Assembly (NCBI RefSeq): GCF_002803065.1
Contig: NZ_NNBL01000031.1
Span: forward strand, 1 to 64,000
Reading direction: 5' to 3'
From: Streptomyces sp. CB01635
GTDB taxonomy: Bacteria; Actinomycetota; Actinomycetes; Streptomycetales; Streptomycetaceae
DNA: 64,000 nt
Each line of letters starts with the position of its first letter. The first letter of the stretch is position 1. The notes below the pieces were generated by a model, which searched no databases, was not told the origin of the DNA, and was given only the letters and a program-made list of their open reading frames with translations. The position numbers and the translations under genes are program-made. Of the stretch, positions 41,691 through 48,797 are shown piece after piece.

Positions 41691-42113
41691 TCACCCAAGA
41701 AACGACAACCGCACCTGCCGACGCGGATTGTCCTTGTTCGTATCCACCAGGCACACCGACTGCCACGTGCCCATTTCCAGGGTGCCGGCGATCACCGGGA
41801 GGGTGGCGTGGGGTGGGACCAGGGCCGGGAGGACGTGGTCGCGGCCGTGGCCCGGGGAGCCGTGGCGGTGTTGCCAGCGGTCGTCCTCGGGGAGCAGGGA
41901 GTGGAGGGTGGCGAGGAGGTCGTCGTCGCTGCCCGCGCCCGTCTCGATGACGGCCACGCCGGCCGTCGCGTGGGGCACGAAGATGTTGAGCAGGCCGTCG
42001 CGGCCCGCGGCGACCTCGCTCAGGAAGGTCTCGCAGTCGTGGGTCAGGTCGACGACCCGCTCCGCGGAGCCGGTGGATACGTTCAGGATGCGCGTGGTGA
42101 AGGCGTCGGACAT
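41691..42113 (-). CDS. YjbQ/UPF0047 family protein
   Basis: A 140-residue single-domain protein of the YjbQ (UPF0047) family, about normal length. Conserved blocks include LLNIFVPHATAGVAVIE, HRHGSPGHGRDHVLPALVPP and GTWQSVCLVDTN. The spaced His residues are the likely metal/active site. Members are described as having weak thiamine-phosphate synthase activity, but the physiological role is open. ATG at 42113 follows GAGGAT. It is divergent from the sulfonate operon. Confidence 0.9.
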   Translation of the reverse strand: MSDAFTTRILNVSTGSAERVVDLTHDCETFLSEVAAGRDGLLNIFVPHATAGVAVIETGAGSDDDLLATLHSLLPEDDRWQHRHGSPGHGRDHVLPALVPPHATLPVIAGTLEMGTWQSVCLVDTNKDNPRRQVRLSFLG

Positions 42114-42197
42114 GCGTCCATCCTCACTCATCGGGCGCCGTCCGCGCCCGATCCGGGCCCACCACCTGATACAGCGTGTCCATCCATCGAGACGCCA

Positions 42198-42227
42198 TTG
42201 ACCTTGCGTCGACAAGGTGGCTACTTT
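42198..42227 (+). promoter_or_regulatory. Promoter of the sulfonate operon with internal dyad
   Basis: TTGACC (42198-42203) and TACTTT (42222-42227) are 18 bp apart. Between them ACCTTG-CGTCGA-CAAGGT (42201-42218) is a perfect 6-bp inverted repeat, well placed for a regulator. The +1 would fall at about 42234-42235, at the ATG of the leader peptide. Confidence 0.55.
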
Positions 42228-42234
42228 CTGCGGC

Positions 42235-42318
42235 ATGTTGCGTTCAGTTCTGCTCACCACGCGCGGTCACATCGACCTGCTGCGGGTGGCCTCCGCCGCG
42301 TGTCGCCGCGGCTGCTGA
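42235..42318 (+). CDS. Cys-containing leader peptide of the sulfonate operon
   Basis: A 27-codon ORF, too short for usual gene calls. It begins MLRSVLLTTRGHIDLLRVAS and ends with ACRRGC before TGA, so two Cys codons sit at the end. It matches the family of putative leader peptides found before sulfur-assimilation genes in Streptomyces. The start codon falls on the expected first transcribed base, implying a leaderless mRNA. Ribosome stalling at the Cys codons when cysteine is low could couple sulfur status to the downstream ssu genes. An inverted repeat follows at 42375-42396. Identity by recognition, mechanism inferred. Confidence 0.75.
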   Translation: MLRSVLLTTRGHIDLLRVASAACRRGC

Positions 42319-42374
42319 CGCCCTTTCCCCGCATCTCCGGCTACGTCGCGTAGCCCCGTACGCCCCTGCCTCGA

Positions 42375-42396
42375 CCCCGCGTGAACTCACGCGGGG
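42375..42396 (+). terminator. Candidate attenuator hairpin
   Basis: CCCCGCGTGA and TCACGCGGGG are perfect arms separated by AC (in practice a 9-bp stem with a 4-base loop). It lies 57 bases after the leader peptide stop and 70 before ssuC. No T-run follows; it may be a Rho-independent-like or Rho-assisted attenuator. Confidence 0.5.
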
Positions 42397-42465
42397 GCGC
42401 TGACGCACACGCGTACCCCTTTCACCTTCACCGCTGCCCTCCCCTGCCTTCTGCGTGGAGCACCC

Positions 42466-43392
42466 ATGAGCATCAGCCATGCCCCGCCGGATCCGGACGT
42501 CGTCGCCAAGTCGGCTGCCCCGGATGCCGTCCCCGCCGATTCCGATGCCCCATCCGATGCCCCATCCCATGTCGATTCCGTCGGCAGTCCCGAGCTCGTC
42601 CGTCTCGTCCCCTCCTCCACCCGGCGCACTCGGGTCCCGCGCTGGCTGCGTCGCACCTCCGGACCCGTCCTGCTGCTCATCCTGTGGCAACTCCTCAGCA
42701 GTACAGGTGTGTTGACCGCCGATGTCCTCGCCTCGCCCGGCACCATCGCCAGGGTCGCCGGTGATCTCGTCTCCGACGGGTCGCTGCCCAACGCCATGGG
42801 GGTCTCGCTCCAGCGCGTCGCGATCGGCCTGCTGTTCGGCGTCGTCGTCGGTACCGGACTCGCCCTTGTCTCAGGCCTGTTCCGGGTCGGCGAGGACCTC
42901 GTCGACGCAAGCGTGCAGATGCTGCGGACCGTGCCGTTCGTAGGGCTGATCCCGCTGTTCATCATCTGGTTCGGGATCGGCGAGGCGCCGAAGATCGCCA
43001 TCATCACGCTGGGCGTCTCGTTCCCGTTGTATCTGAACGTGTACGCCGGAATCCGCGGCGTGGACGCGCAGTTGATCGAGGCCGGGGAGTCGCTCGGACT
43101 CTCCCGCTGGGGTCTCGTACGCCATGTGGTCCTGCCGGGCGCGCTGCCCGGCGCCATGACCGGGCTGCGGTACTCGCTCGGCATCTCCTGGCTGGCCCTC
43201 GTCTTCGCCGAGCAGATCAACGCGGACGCCGGCATCGGCTTCCTGATGGTGCAGGCCCGCGACTTCCTGCGGACCGACGTCATCGTCGTCTGCCTGATCG
43301 TCTACGCGTTCCTCGGCCTGCTCGCCGACTTCGTCGTCCGTACCCTCGAAAGGCTGCTGCTGCAATGGCGACCGACGTTCACCGGCCGGTGA
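42466..43392 (+). CDS. ssuC: Sulfonate/nitrate-type ABC transporter permease
   Basis: A 308-residue permease with about six membrane segments after an Asp/Pro-rich N-terminal tail (about 1-55). The family EAA loop is present (AGESLGLSRWGLVRHVVLPG, about 205-224), which contacts the ATPase. The SsuC/TauC group imports aliphatic sulfonates or taurine as sulfur source. It overlaps the ATPase gene by 28 bases. First structural gene after the Cys leader peptide, which supports a sulfur role rather than nitrate. Confidence 0.88.
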   Translation: MSISHAPPDPDVVAKSAAPDAVPADSDAPSDAPSHVDSVGSPELVRLVPSSTRRTRVPRWLRRTSGPVLLLILWQLLSSTGVLTADVLASPGTIARVAGDLVSDGSLPNAMGVSLQRVAIGLLFGVVVGTGLALVSGLFRVGEDLVDASVQMLRTVPFVGLIPLFIIWFGIGEAPKIAIITLGVSFPLYLNVYAGIRGVDAQLIEAGESLGLSRWGLVRHVVLPGALPGAMTGLRYSLGISWLALVFAEQINADAGIGFLMVQARDFLRTDVIVVCLIVYAFLGLLADFVVRTLERLLLQWRPTFTGR

Positions 43393-44153
43393 CCACCACC
43401 AAGTCCCCGTCCACAGAGACCCGTTCGGCCGTGCGCGTGGAGGGGCTCACCCGCTCCTTCGACGGGCGTGCCGTCATCGACCGCCTCGATCTCGACGTGA
43501 AGCCGGGCGAGTTCGTGGCGCTCCTCGGCCGCAGCGGCTGCGGCAAGTCGACCCTGCTGCGCATCCTCGCCGGGCTCGACCGCGACATCGAGGGCACCGT
43601 GCTCGTGCCGCGCCGCAAGGCCGTCGCGTTCCAGGCGCCGCGTCTCATGCCGTGGAAGCGGGTGTGGCGCAACGTACTGCTCGGGCTGCCGGGCAAGCCC
43701 GAACGGGCCCTCGCCGAGCGGGCATTGGAAGAAGTCGGACTCGACCATCGCACGAACGCGTGGCCCAAAACCCTGTCCGGCGGCGAGGCCCAGCGTGCGT
43801 CGCTGGCCCGCGCTCTGGTGCGCGAGCCCGATCTGCTGCTGCTCGACGAGCCGTTCGGCGCACTCGACGCGCTCACCCGCATCAAGGCGCAGCGCCTCGT
43901 CGACGAGCTGTGGCAGCGACGCGGCTGCGCCGTCCTCCTGGTCACGCACGACGTCGAGGAGGCCGTCCTGCTCGCCGACCGTGTGCTCGTGATGGACGAA
44001 GGCGTCATCGCGTACGAGACCGAGATCGATCTGGAGCGTCCGCGCGGGATATCCGACCCGCGCTTCGGCGAACTGCGCACCGAGCTGCTCCACCGACTGG
44101 GGGTCGACGCGCCGGAGACTTCCTCCCCTGCCGCTACCACTGCCGCCGCCTGA
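43365..44153 (+). CDS. ssuB: Sulfonate ABC transporter ATP-binding protein
   Basis: A 262-residue ABC ATPase. Walker A GRSGCGKST (55-63), signature LSGGEAQRASLARAL, Walker B LLLLDEPFGALDALT and the switch His in LVTHDVEEAV are all intact. The order and similarity fit SsuB of sulfonate importers. It energises SsuC. ATG at 43365 lies inside the end of ssuC in another frame, giving coupled translation. Confidence 0.9.
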   Translation: MATDVHRPVTTTKSPSTETRSAVRVEGLTRSFDGRAVIDRLDLDVKPGEFVALLGRSGCGKSTLLRILAGLDRDIEGTVLVPRRKAVAFQAPRLMPWKRVWRNVLLGLPGKPERALAERALEEVGLDHRTNAWPKTLSGGEAQRASLARALVREPDLLLLDEPFGALDALTRIKAQRLVDELWQRRGCAVLLVTHDVEEAVLLADRVLVMDEGVIAYETEIDLERPRGISDPRFGELRTELLHRLGVDAPETSSPAATTAAA

Positions 44154-44293
44154 CGTTTCGTCAGGCCCTCCCGCCCCTACACACACCACCCGTACCGGCA
44201 CACCGCCCTACGGCCATGCCGGCCTGCGCCGGCGGGCCGAAGCCCACCCGCCGAGACCGACCAGCCATGACCAACCCGCCAGGACGACCTGCC

Positions 44294-45361
44294 ATGAACC
44301 CACCGAACGGACTCCCCATGCGACGACGCCTCGCCCCCGCTCTGCTGCTCCCCCTGGCCCTGCTGCTCGCCGCCTGCTCCGGTACCTCCGCCGCCGATAC
44401 GTCCACCGGCGGCTCGGGCGGCGGCGGCACCGACGGCAAGGGGAGCCTCACGCTCAACGTCGGTGACCAGAAGGGCGGTTCGGAAGCCGTACTCCGGGCC
44501 GCCGGAGAGCTCGACGACCTCGACTACAAGATCCGCTGGTCGACCTTCACGTCCGGGCCACCGCTCCTTGAGGCCGTCAACGCCAAGGCGGTCGATATCG
44601 GAGGGGTCGGCAACACCCCGCCCGTCTTCGCGGCCGGCGCCAACTCGAAGATCACCATCGTGGCGGCCAGCCACGGGACCGCGAAGGGCGACACCATCCT
44701 CGTCCCGACCGACTCGAAGCTGAAGAAGCCCGAGGATCTCAAGGGCAGGTCCATCGCCGTGGCGCAGGGCTCGTCCGCGCACTACCAGTTGGTCGCTTCC
44801 CTGAAGAAGGCCGGTCTTTCCCTGAAGGACGTGCAGGTCAAGTACCTCCAGCCGGCCGACGCGCTGGCCGCGTTCACCGGGGGCAAGGTGGACGCCTGGG
44901 CCGTCTGGGACCCGTACACCTCCCAGGTTCTGCGGGGGAAGCAGGGGCGTGTGCTCACCGATGGGGACGGGCTCACCAATGGGCTCGCGTTCCAGGTCGC
45001 GGCGCCGTCCTCGCTCAAGGACAGCAAGAAGGCCGCTGCGATCGGTGACTACCTCAAGCGGCTCAAGCGTGCCCAGGACTGGGTCTTCAAGCATCCCGAG
45101 GCGTGGGCGAAGGTCTGGGCGAAGGACACCGGGCTGCCCTACGACGTCGCTCTGGACGCGGTGAAGCGCACCAACGGCACCCGGGTCACCGTCGCCGTGG
45201 ACAAGCCCGCCATCGCCTCGGAGCAGCAGATCGCCGACACCTTCGCGACGCTGAAGCTGATCCCCCGGAAGGTCGACTTCGCGTCGTTCGTGGACACCCG
45301 CTTCAACGGTGGTCTGCCGGCGTCGACGACCGCGCCCCGCACCTTCGGCAAGGAGTCCTGA
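44294..45361 (+). CDS. ssuA: Sulfonate ABC transporter substrate-binding lipoprotein
   Basis: A 355-residue lipoprotein. The signal contains ALLLPLALLLAAC with Cys about 25, then a Gly/Ser/Thr linker (GSGGGGTDG), then an SsuA/NMT1-type periplasmic-binding fold with LTLNVGDQKGGSEAVLRAAG and KAVDIGGVGNTPPVFAAGA. It captures the sulfonate outside the membrane and delivers it to SsuC. Start choice: ATG at 44294 is used; ATGs at 44267 and 44318 are in frame and the last would give the cleanest signal peptide. The gap to ssuB is 140 bases. Stop is 2 bases before ssuD. Confidence 0.88.
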   Translation: MNPPNGLPMRRRLAPALLLPLALLLAACSGTSAADTSTGGSGGGGTDGKGSLTLNVGDQKGGSEAVLRAAGELDDLDYKIRWSTFTSGPPLLEAVNAKAVDIGGVGNTPPVFAAGANSKITIVAASHGTAKGDTILVPTDSKLKKPEDLKGRSIAVAQGSSAHYQLVASLKKAGLSLKDVQVKYLQPADALAAFTGGKVDAWAVWDPYTSQVLRGKQGRVLTDGDGLTNGLAFQVAAPSSLKDSKKAAAIGDYLKRLKRAQDWVFKHPEAWAKVWAKDTGLPYDVALDAVKRTNGTRVTVAVDKPAIASEQQIADTFATLKLIPRKVDFASFVDTRFNGGLPASTTAPRTFGKES

Positions 45362-45363
45362 CG

Positions 45364-46545
45364 ATGAGCGTCCACCTTCACTGGTTTCTGCCGACCGGCG
45401 GCGACGGCCGCACGCTCGTGGACCGACACGCCTACACCGACGGGGGCGTGAAGCGCTCGCGGATCGCTCCGGTCAGCGGCGTGCGCGCGCCCGACATCGA
45501 CTACCTGACCCAAATAGCCAAGGCCGCCGAGCAGTTGGGGTTCGAGGCGGTCCTGACGCCGACGGGCACGTGGTGCGAGGACGCCTGGCTGACGACGGTG
45601 GCCCTCGCCCAGCACACGAAGCGGCTCAAGTTCCTCGTGGCGTTCCGGCCCGGGGTGATCTCGCCGGTGCTCGCCGCCCAGATGGCGGCGACGTACCAGC
45701 GGATCACGCGCGGGCGGCTGCTCCTGAACGTGGTGACGGGTGGTGACTCGACCGAGCAGCGGCGCTTCGGCGACCACCTGGACCACGACCGGCGCTACGC
45801 GCGGACCGACGAGTTCCTGTCGGTCGTGCGGGGTGTGTGGAGCGGGCAGCCGTTCGACTTCGACGGTGAGCACTACCAGGTGGAGGGCGGTCTCACCGCG
45901 CTGCCGCCGGACCCGCTGCCGGAGATCTTCTTCGGCGGTTCGTCGGCCGCGGCGGGTCCGGTCGCCGCGCGGCACACCGATGTCTATCTGACCTGGGGCG
46001 AGCCGCCCGAGCAGGTGAAGCAGAAGATCGACTGGATCCGAGGGCTCGCCGAGAAGGAGGGGCGCACCGTCCGGTTCGGCATCCGGCTGCACACGATTTC
46101 GCGCGACTCGTCGGCGGAGGCGTGGGCAACGGCGAACCGGCTGCTCGACGACCTGTCGCCGGAGACCGTGGCGGCCGCCCAGGAGGCGCTCGGCCGCAGC
46201 GAGTCGGTCGGGCAGCAGCGGATGCTCGCGCTCCACGGGGGCTCGCGCGACGACCTGGAGATCTCGCCCAATCTGTGGGCGGGCGTGGGTCTCGTGCGGG
46301 GCGGCGCCGGCACGGCGCTCGTCGGCAGCCACTCCGACGTCGCGGACCGGATCGAGGAATACCACGCGCTGGGCGTCGAGCACTTCGTCCTGTCGGGCTA
46401 TCCCCATCTGGAGGAGGCGTACTGGTTCGGGGAGGGTGTGATCCCGGACCTGGCGGCGCGCGGTCTGCTGCCGCGGACACCGGCGTCGCCGCTCACCAGG
46501 CCGGCCGTCGGTGGCGCGCCGCTTCTGGTCGCCGGGGGCCGCTGA
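45364..46545 (+). CDS. ssuD: FMNH2-dependent alkanesulfonate monooxygenase
   Basis: A 393-residue luciferase-like flavin monooxygenase. It contains the SsuD-type FLPTGGDGR start, Cys71 in TPTGTWCEDAWL (equivalent in position to the conserved SsuD Cys), VVTGGDSTEQRRFGD and YLTWGEPPEQV. It oxidises alkanesulfonates with FMNH2 and O2 to aldehyde and sulfite. It needs a flavin reductase; none is in the operon, but the FMN reductase at 16155-16715 is a conceivable supplier, which is speculation. ATG at 45364 follows the ssuA stop by two bases. Confidence 0.9.
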   Translation: MSVHLHWFLPTGGDGRTLVDRHAYTDGGVKRSRIAPVSGVRAPDIDYLTQIAKAAEQLGFEAVLTPTGTWCEDAWLTTVALAQHTKRLKFLVAFRPGVISPVLAAQMAATYQRITRGRLLLNVVTGGDSTEQRRFGDHLDHDRRYARTDEFLSVVRGVWSGQPFDFDGEHYQVEGGLTALPPDPLPEIFFGGSSAAAGPVAARHTDVYLTWGEPPEQVKQKIDWIRGLAEKEGRTVRFGIRLHTISRDSSAEAWATANRLLDDLSPETVAAAQEALGRSESVGQQRMLALHGGSRDDLEISPNLWAGVGLVRGGAGTALVGSHSDVADRIEEYHALGVEHFVLSGYPHLEEAYWFGEGVIPDLAARGLLPRTPASPLTRPAVGGAPLLVAGGR

Positions 46546-46600
46546 ACCGTCGCGCGCTCACTGCGGGAAGATCCAGGACCCCGGTTCAGTTAGTAGAAGC

Positions 46601-47740
46601 GTGAACGATATCGGGGTGCGGGACACAGCGGACGTACACGAGGTCGACGTGGTCGTCGTAGGCGCTGGACAGGCAGGACTGTCCAGCGCCTATCACCTGC
46701 GCCGGGCCGGCTTCGAGCCGGAGCGGGACTTCGTCGTGCTCGACCACTCCCCACGCCCCGGCGGCGCCTGGCAGTTCCGCTGGCCTTCGCTGACGTACGG
46801 CAAGGTGCACGGCATGCACTCGCTGCCGGGCTTGGAACTGACCGGCGCGGACCCGGCCCGGCCGTCGTCGGAGGTGATCGCGGCGTACTTCGCCTCGTAC
46901 GAGGAGACGTTCGACCTGCGGGTGCGGCGTCCCGTCGACGTGCGCGCCGTGCGTGAAGGCGGCGGGGGTCCCCCCTGGACGGAGCCTGTCGGAGTCCTTG
47001 GGGGAGGGAGGCTGCTCGTCGAGACGTCCGCCGGGACGTGGTCGACGCGTGCGCTGATCAATGCGACGGGCACCTGGGACCGGCCGTTCTGGCCGCGCTA
47101 CCCGGGGCAGGAGACGTTCCGCGGACGTCAGCTCCACACCGCGATCTACCCGGGTCCGGAGGCGTTTCGCGGACAGCGGGTGATCGTGGTGGGCGGCGGG
47201 GCCTCCGGGACGCAGCATCTGATGGAGATCGCGCCCCACGCGGCCGCGACGACCTGGGTGACGCGCCGGCCGCCCGTCTTCAACGAGGGCCCCTTCGACG
47301 AGAACTTCGGCCGCGCGGCGGTCGCCCTGGTCGACGAGCGGGTCCGGGCGGGGCTGCCCCCGCAGAGCGTGGTGTCGGTGACGGGTCTGCCGCTGAACGA
47401 CGCGATCCGGCAGGCCCGCGCCGACGGTGTGCTCGACCGGCTTCCGATGTTCGACCGGATCACGCCGTCCGGCGTCGAGTGGGACGACGGCCGGCGGGTC
47501 GACGCGGACGTCATCCTGTGGGCCACGGGCTTCCGGCCCGCGATCGAGCATCTGGCACCGCTGAGGCTGCGCGGGCCCGGCGGCGGCATCCAGGCCGAGG
47601 ACACCCGGGTGGTCGCCGATCCACGGATCCATCTGGTGGGCTACGGGCCTTCGGCCAGCACGATCGGCGCCAACCGGGCGGGGCGCGCGGCTGTACGGGA
47701 CATCAAGCGCCTGCTGGCCGGGGCGCCGGTCGCCGCCTGA
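46601..47740 (+). CDS. FAD/NAD(P)-binding monooxygenase-like flavoprotein (CzcO/ArsO type)
   Basis: A 379-residue flavoprotein with FAD loop VVVGAGQAGLSSAYHLR near residue 15 and a second Rossmann loop VVGGGASGTQH near 192, then WATGFRPA. This is the single-component monooxygenase/YpdA-like layout (CzcO, ArsO). Residues about 121-137 (GGGGPPWTEPVGVLGGGR) are an in-frame insert encoded by a palindromic Streptomyces repeat. It may belong to the sulfonate operon (55-base gap) or act alone. GTG at 46601 is used; GTG at 46616 is an alternative. Substrate unknown. Confidence 0.82.
   Translation: MNDIGVRDTADVHEVDVVVVGAGQAGLSSAYHLRRAGFEPERDFVVLDHSPRPGGAWQFRWPSLTYGKVHGMHSLPGLELTGADPARPSSEVIAAYFASYEETFDLRVRRPVDVRAVREGGGGPPWTEPVGVLGGGRLLVETSAGTWSTRALINATGTWDRPFWPRYPGQETFRGRQLHTAIYPGPEAFRGQRVIVVGGGASGTQHLMEIAPHAAATTWVTRRPPVFNEGPFDENFGRAAVALVDERVRAGLPPQSVVSVTGLPLNDAIRQARADGVLDRLPMFDRITPSGVEWDDGRRVDADVILWATGFRPAIEHLAPLRLRGPGGGIQAEDTRVVADPRIHLVGYGPSASTIGANRAGRAAVRDIKRLLAGAPVAA
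46964..47009. repeat. In-frame palindromic insertion within the flavoprotein gene
   Basis: GGGGGTCCCCCC at the left and TTGGGGGAGGG at the right flank a core GGAC...GTCC, so the element folds as a long hairpin (TCCCCC with GGGGGA, GGAC with GTCC). It resembles the widespread Streptomyces short repeat that ends CTTGGGGGAGG. It keeps the frame and adds about 15 residues. Confidence 0.65.
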
Positions 47741-47818
47741 CGCTCCCGAGCGCGACGCTCCGGCGCGGCCCGATCAGGCGGCGTGCGATCAGGCGCGGCC
47801 CAGTCCGTCGCGACCCGC

Positions 47819-48637
47819 TCAGGCGGACGACGGCTTGCCGCTCGTGCGCAGCTTGTTGAACTCCGCGACGTTCTTCTGCTGTTCGTTGAAGTCCGCGGTG
47901 AAGCGGGTGTCACCGGGCTTGACCGTCACGAAGTACACCCAGTCCCCCTGCGGCGGGCTGATCGCGGCCTTCATGGCCTCGGCCCCGGGGTTGGCGATGG
48001 GGGTGGGCGGCAGCCCCATCCGGACATAGGTGTTGTACGGGTTCTCGGCCCGGGTGTCCTTGGTGGTGGTGTCGAGCGTGGAGCGGTTCAGCCCGTAGTT
48101 GATGGTCGAGTCCATCTGGAGCGGCATACCGCGGTCGAGCCGGTTGTAGATGACGCGGGCCACCTTCCCCATGTCTTCCTTGGTGGCCGCCTCGGCCTCG
48201 ACGATGCTCGCGATGGTGAGGGTCTGATAGGGGTTCACCGCGTCCCGGTCGGCTCCCGCCGTCACCTGGCTGCCGTTCAACTTCCTGTTGGCGGTGTTGA
48301 CCATGTAGGACAGCAGGCCCGCCGGAGTCGACTTGTCGTTGAGTGGATACGTCGCCGGGAAGAGGTAGCCCTCCGGGTTGCCCCCCGCGTCCCCCGGAAG
48401 CTTGAGGCCGGCCTTGGGGACGGCCCTTTTGCTCGTGCCTGCCGGGACACCGAGGGCCTTGTCCAGGGCCTCGTAGACCTGGCGCGCACGCCAGCCTTCG
48501 GGGACGGTCAGCGCCTGCGGCCGCTTGTCACCGCCCCCGTGGTGCGGGAGCAGGAGCGGCACCACCACCGCGGCGGCCGCCGCCACGAGGGCCCCACCAG
48601 CGATCAGGGAGGCGCGGCCCCGGCGCGTCAGTCGCAT
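47819..48637 (-). CDS. Endolytic murein transglycosylase MltG-like protein
   Basis: A 272-residue protein with one membrane anchor (about 11-31) and a YceG domain. The catalytic Glu is Glu147 in LTIASIVEAEA; VARVIYNRL and LQMDSTINYGL follow as in MltG, and NPYNTYVRMGLPPTPIANPG matches the family C-terminal block. MltG cleaves nascent glycan strands and so sets their length. The N-terminal LysM-like part is short, making this smaller than most MltG. ATG at 48637 has AAGGAG; ATG at 48667 is in frame. It is probably an accessory paralogue, not the main mltG, which normally sits with aroE. Confidence 0.87.
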   Translation of the reverse strand: MRLTRRGRASLIAGGALVAAAAAVVVPLLLPHHGGGDKRPQALTVPEGWRARQVYEALDKALGVPAGTSKRAVPKAGLKLPGDAGGNPEGYLFPATYPLNDKSTPAGLLSYMVNTANRKLNGSQVTAGADRDAVNPYQTLTIASIVEAEAATKEDMGKVARVIYNRLDRGMPLQMDSTINYGLNRSTLDTTTKDTRAENPYNTYVRMGLPPTPIANPGAEAMKAAISPPQGDWVYFVTVKPGDTRFTADFNEQQKNVAEFNKLRTSGKPSSA

Positions 48638-48760
48638 CGTGCTCCTTTGCGGAGTCTCGTTCAGCATGGCCGAACGCTAACCCGCAGAGGATGGCAAACC
48701 GGGGCATATCGTAACGTCGGTGGCTCCACTTGGGCGTCACCCGCACGCCCGGTCACGGCC

Positions 48761-48797
48761 CAGGGTCTTTCGTTCGGATCAGGCTGGGCTCGCGGGC
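48761..48797. repeat. Dispersed palindromic element, copy C (half)
   Basis: CAGGGTCTTTCGTTCGGATC followed by AGGCTGGGCTCGCGGG matches the left arm and loop of copies A and B, but the right arm is missing. The last part encodes the C-terminal residues ASPA of the ABC exporter, so the element has become coding sequence. Confidence 0.6.

Noticed and set aside
44161..45094. Minus-strand open frames opposite ssuA
   Set aside because: Antisense shadows of a gene with clear signal peptide and binding-protein fold.
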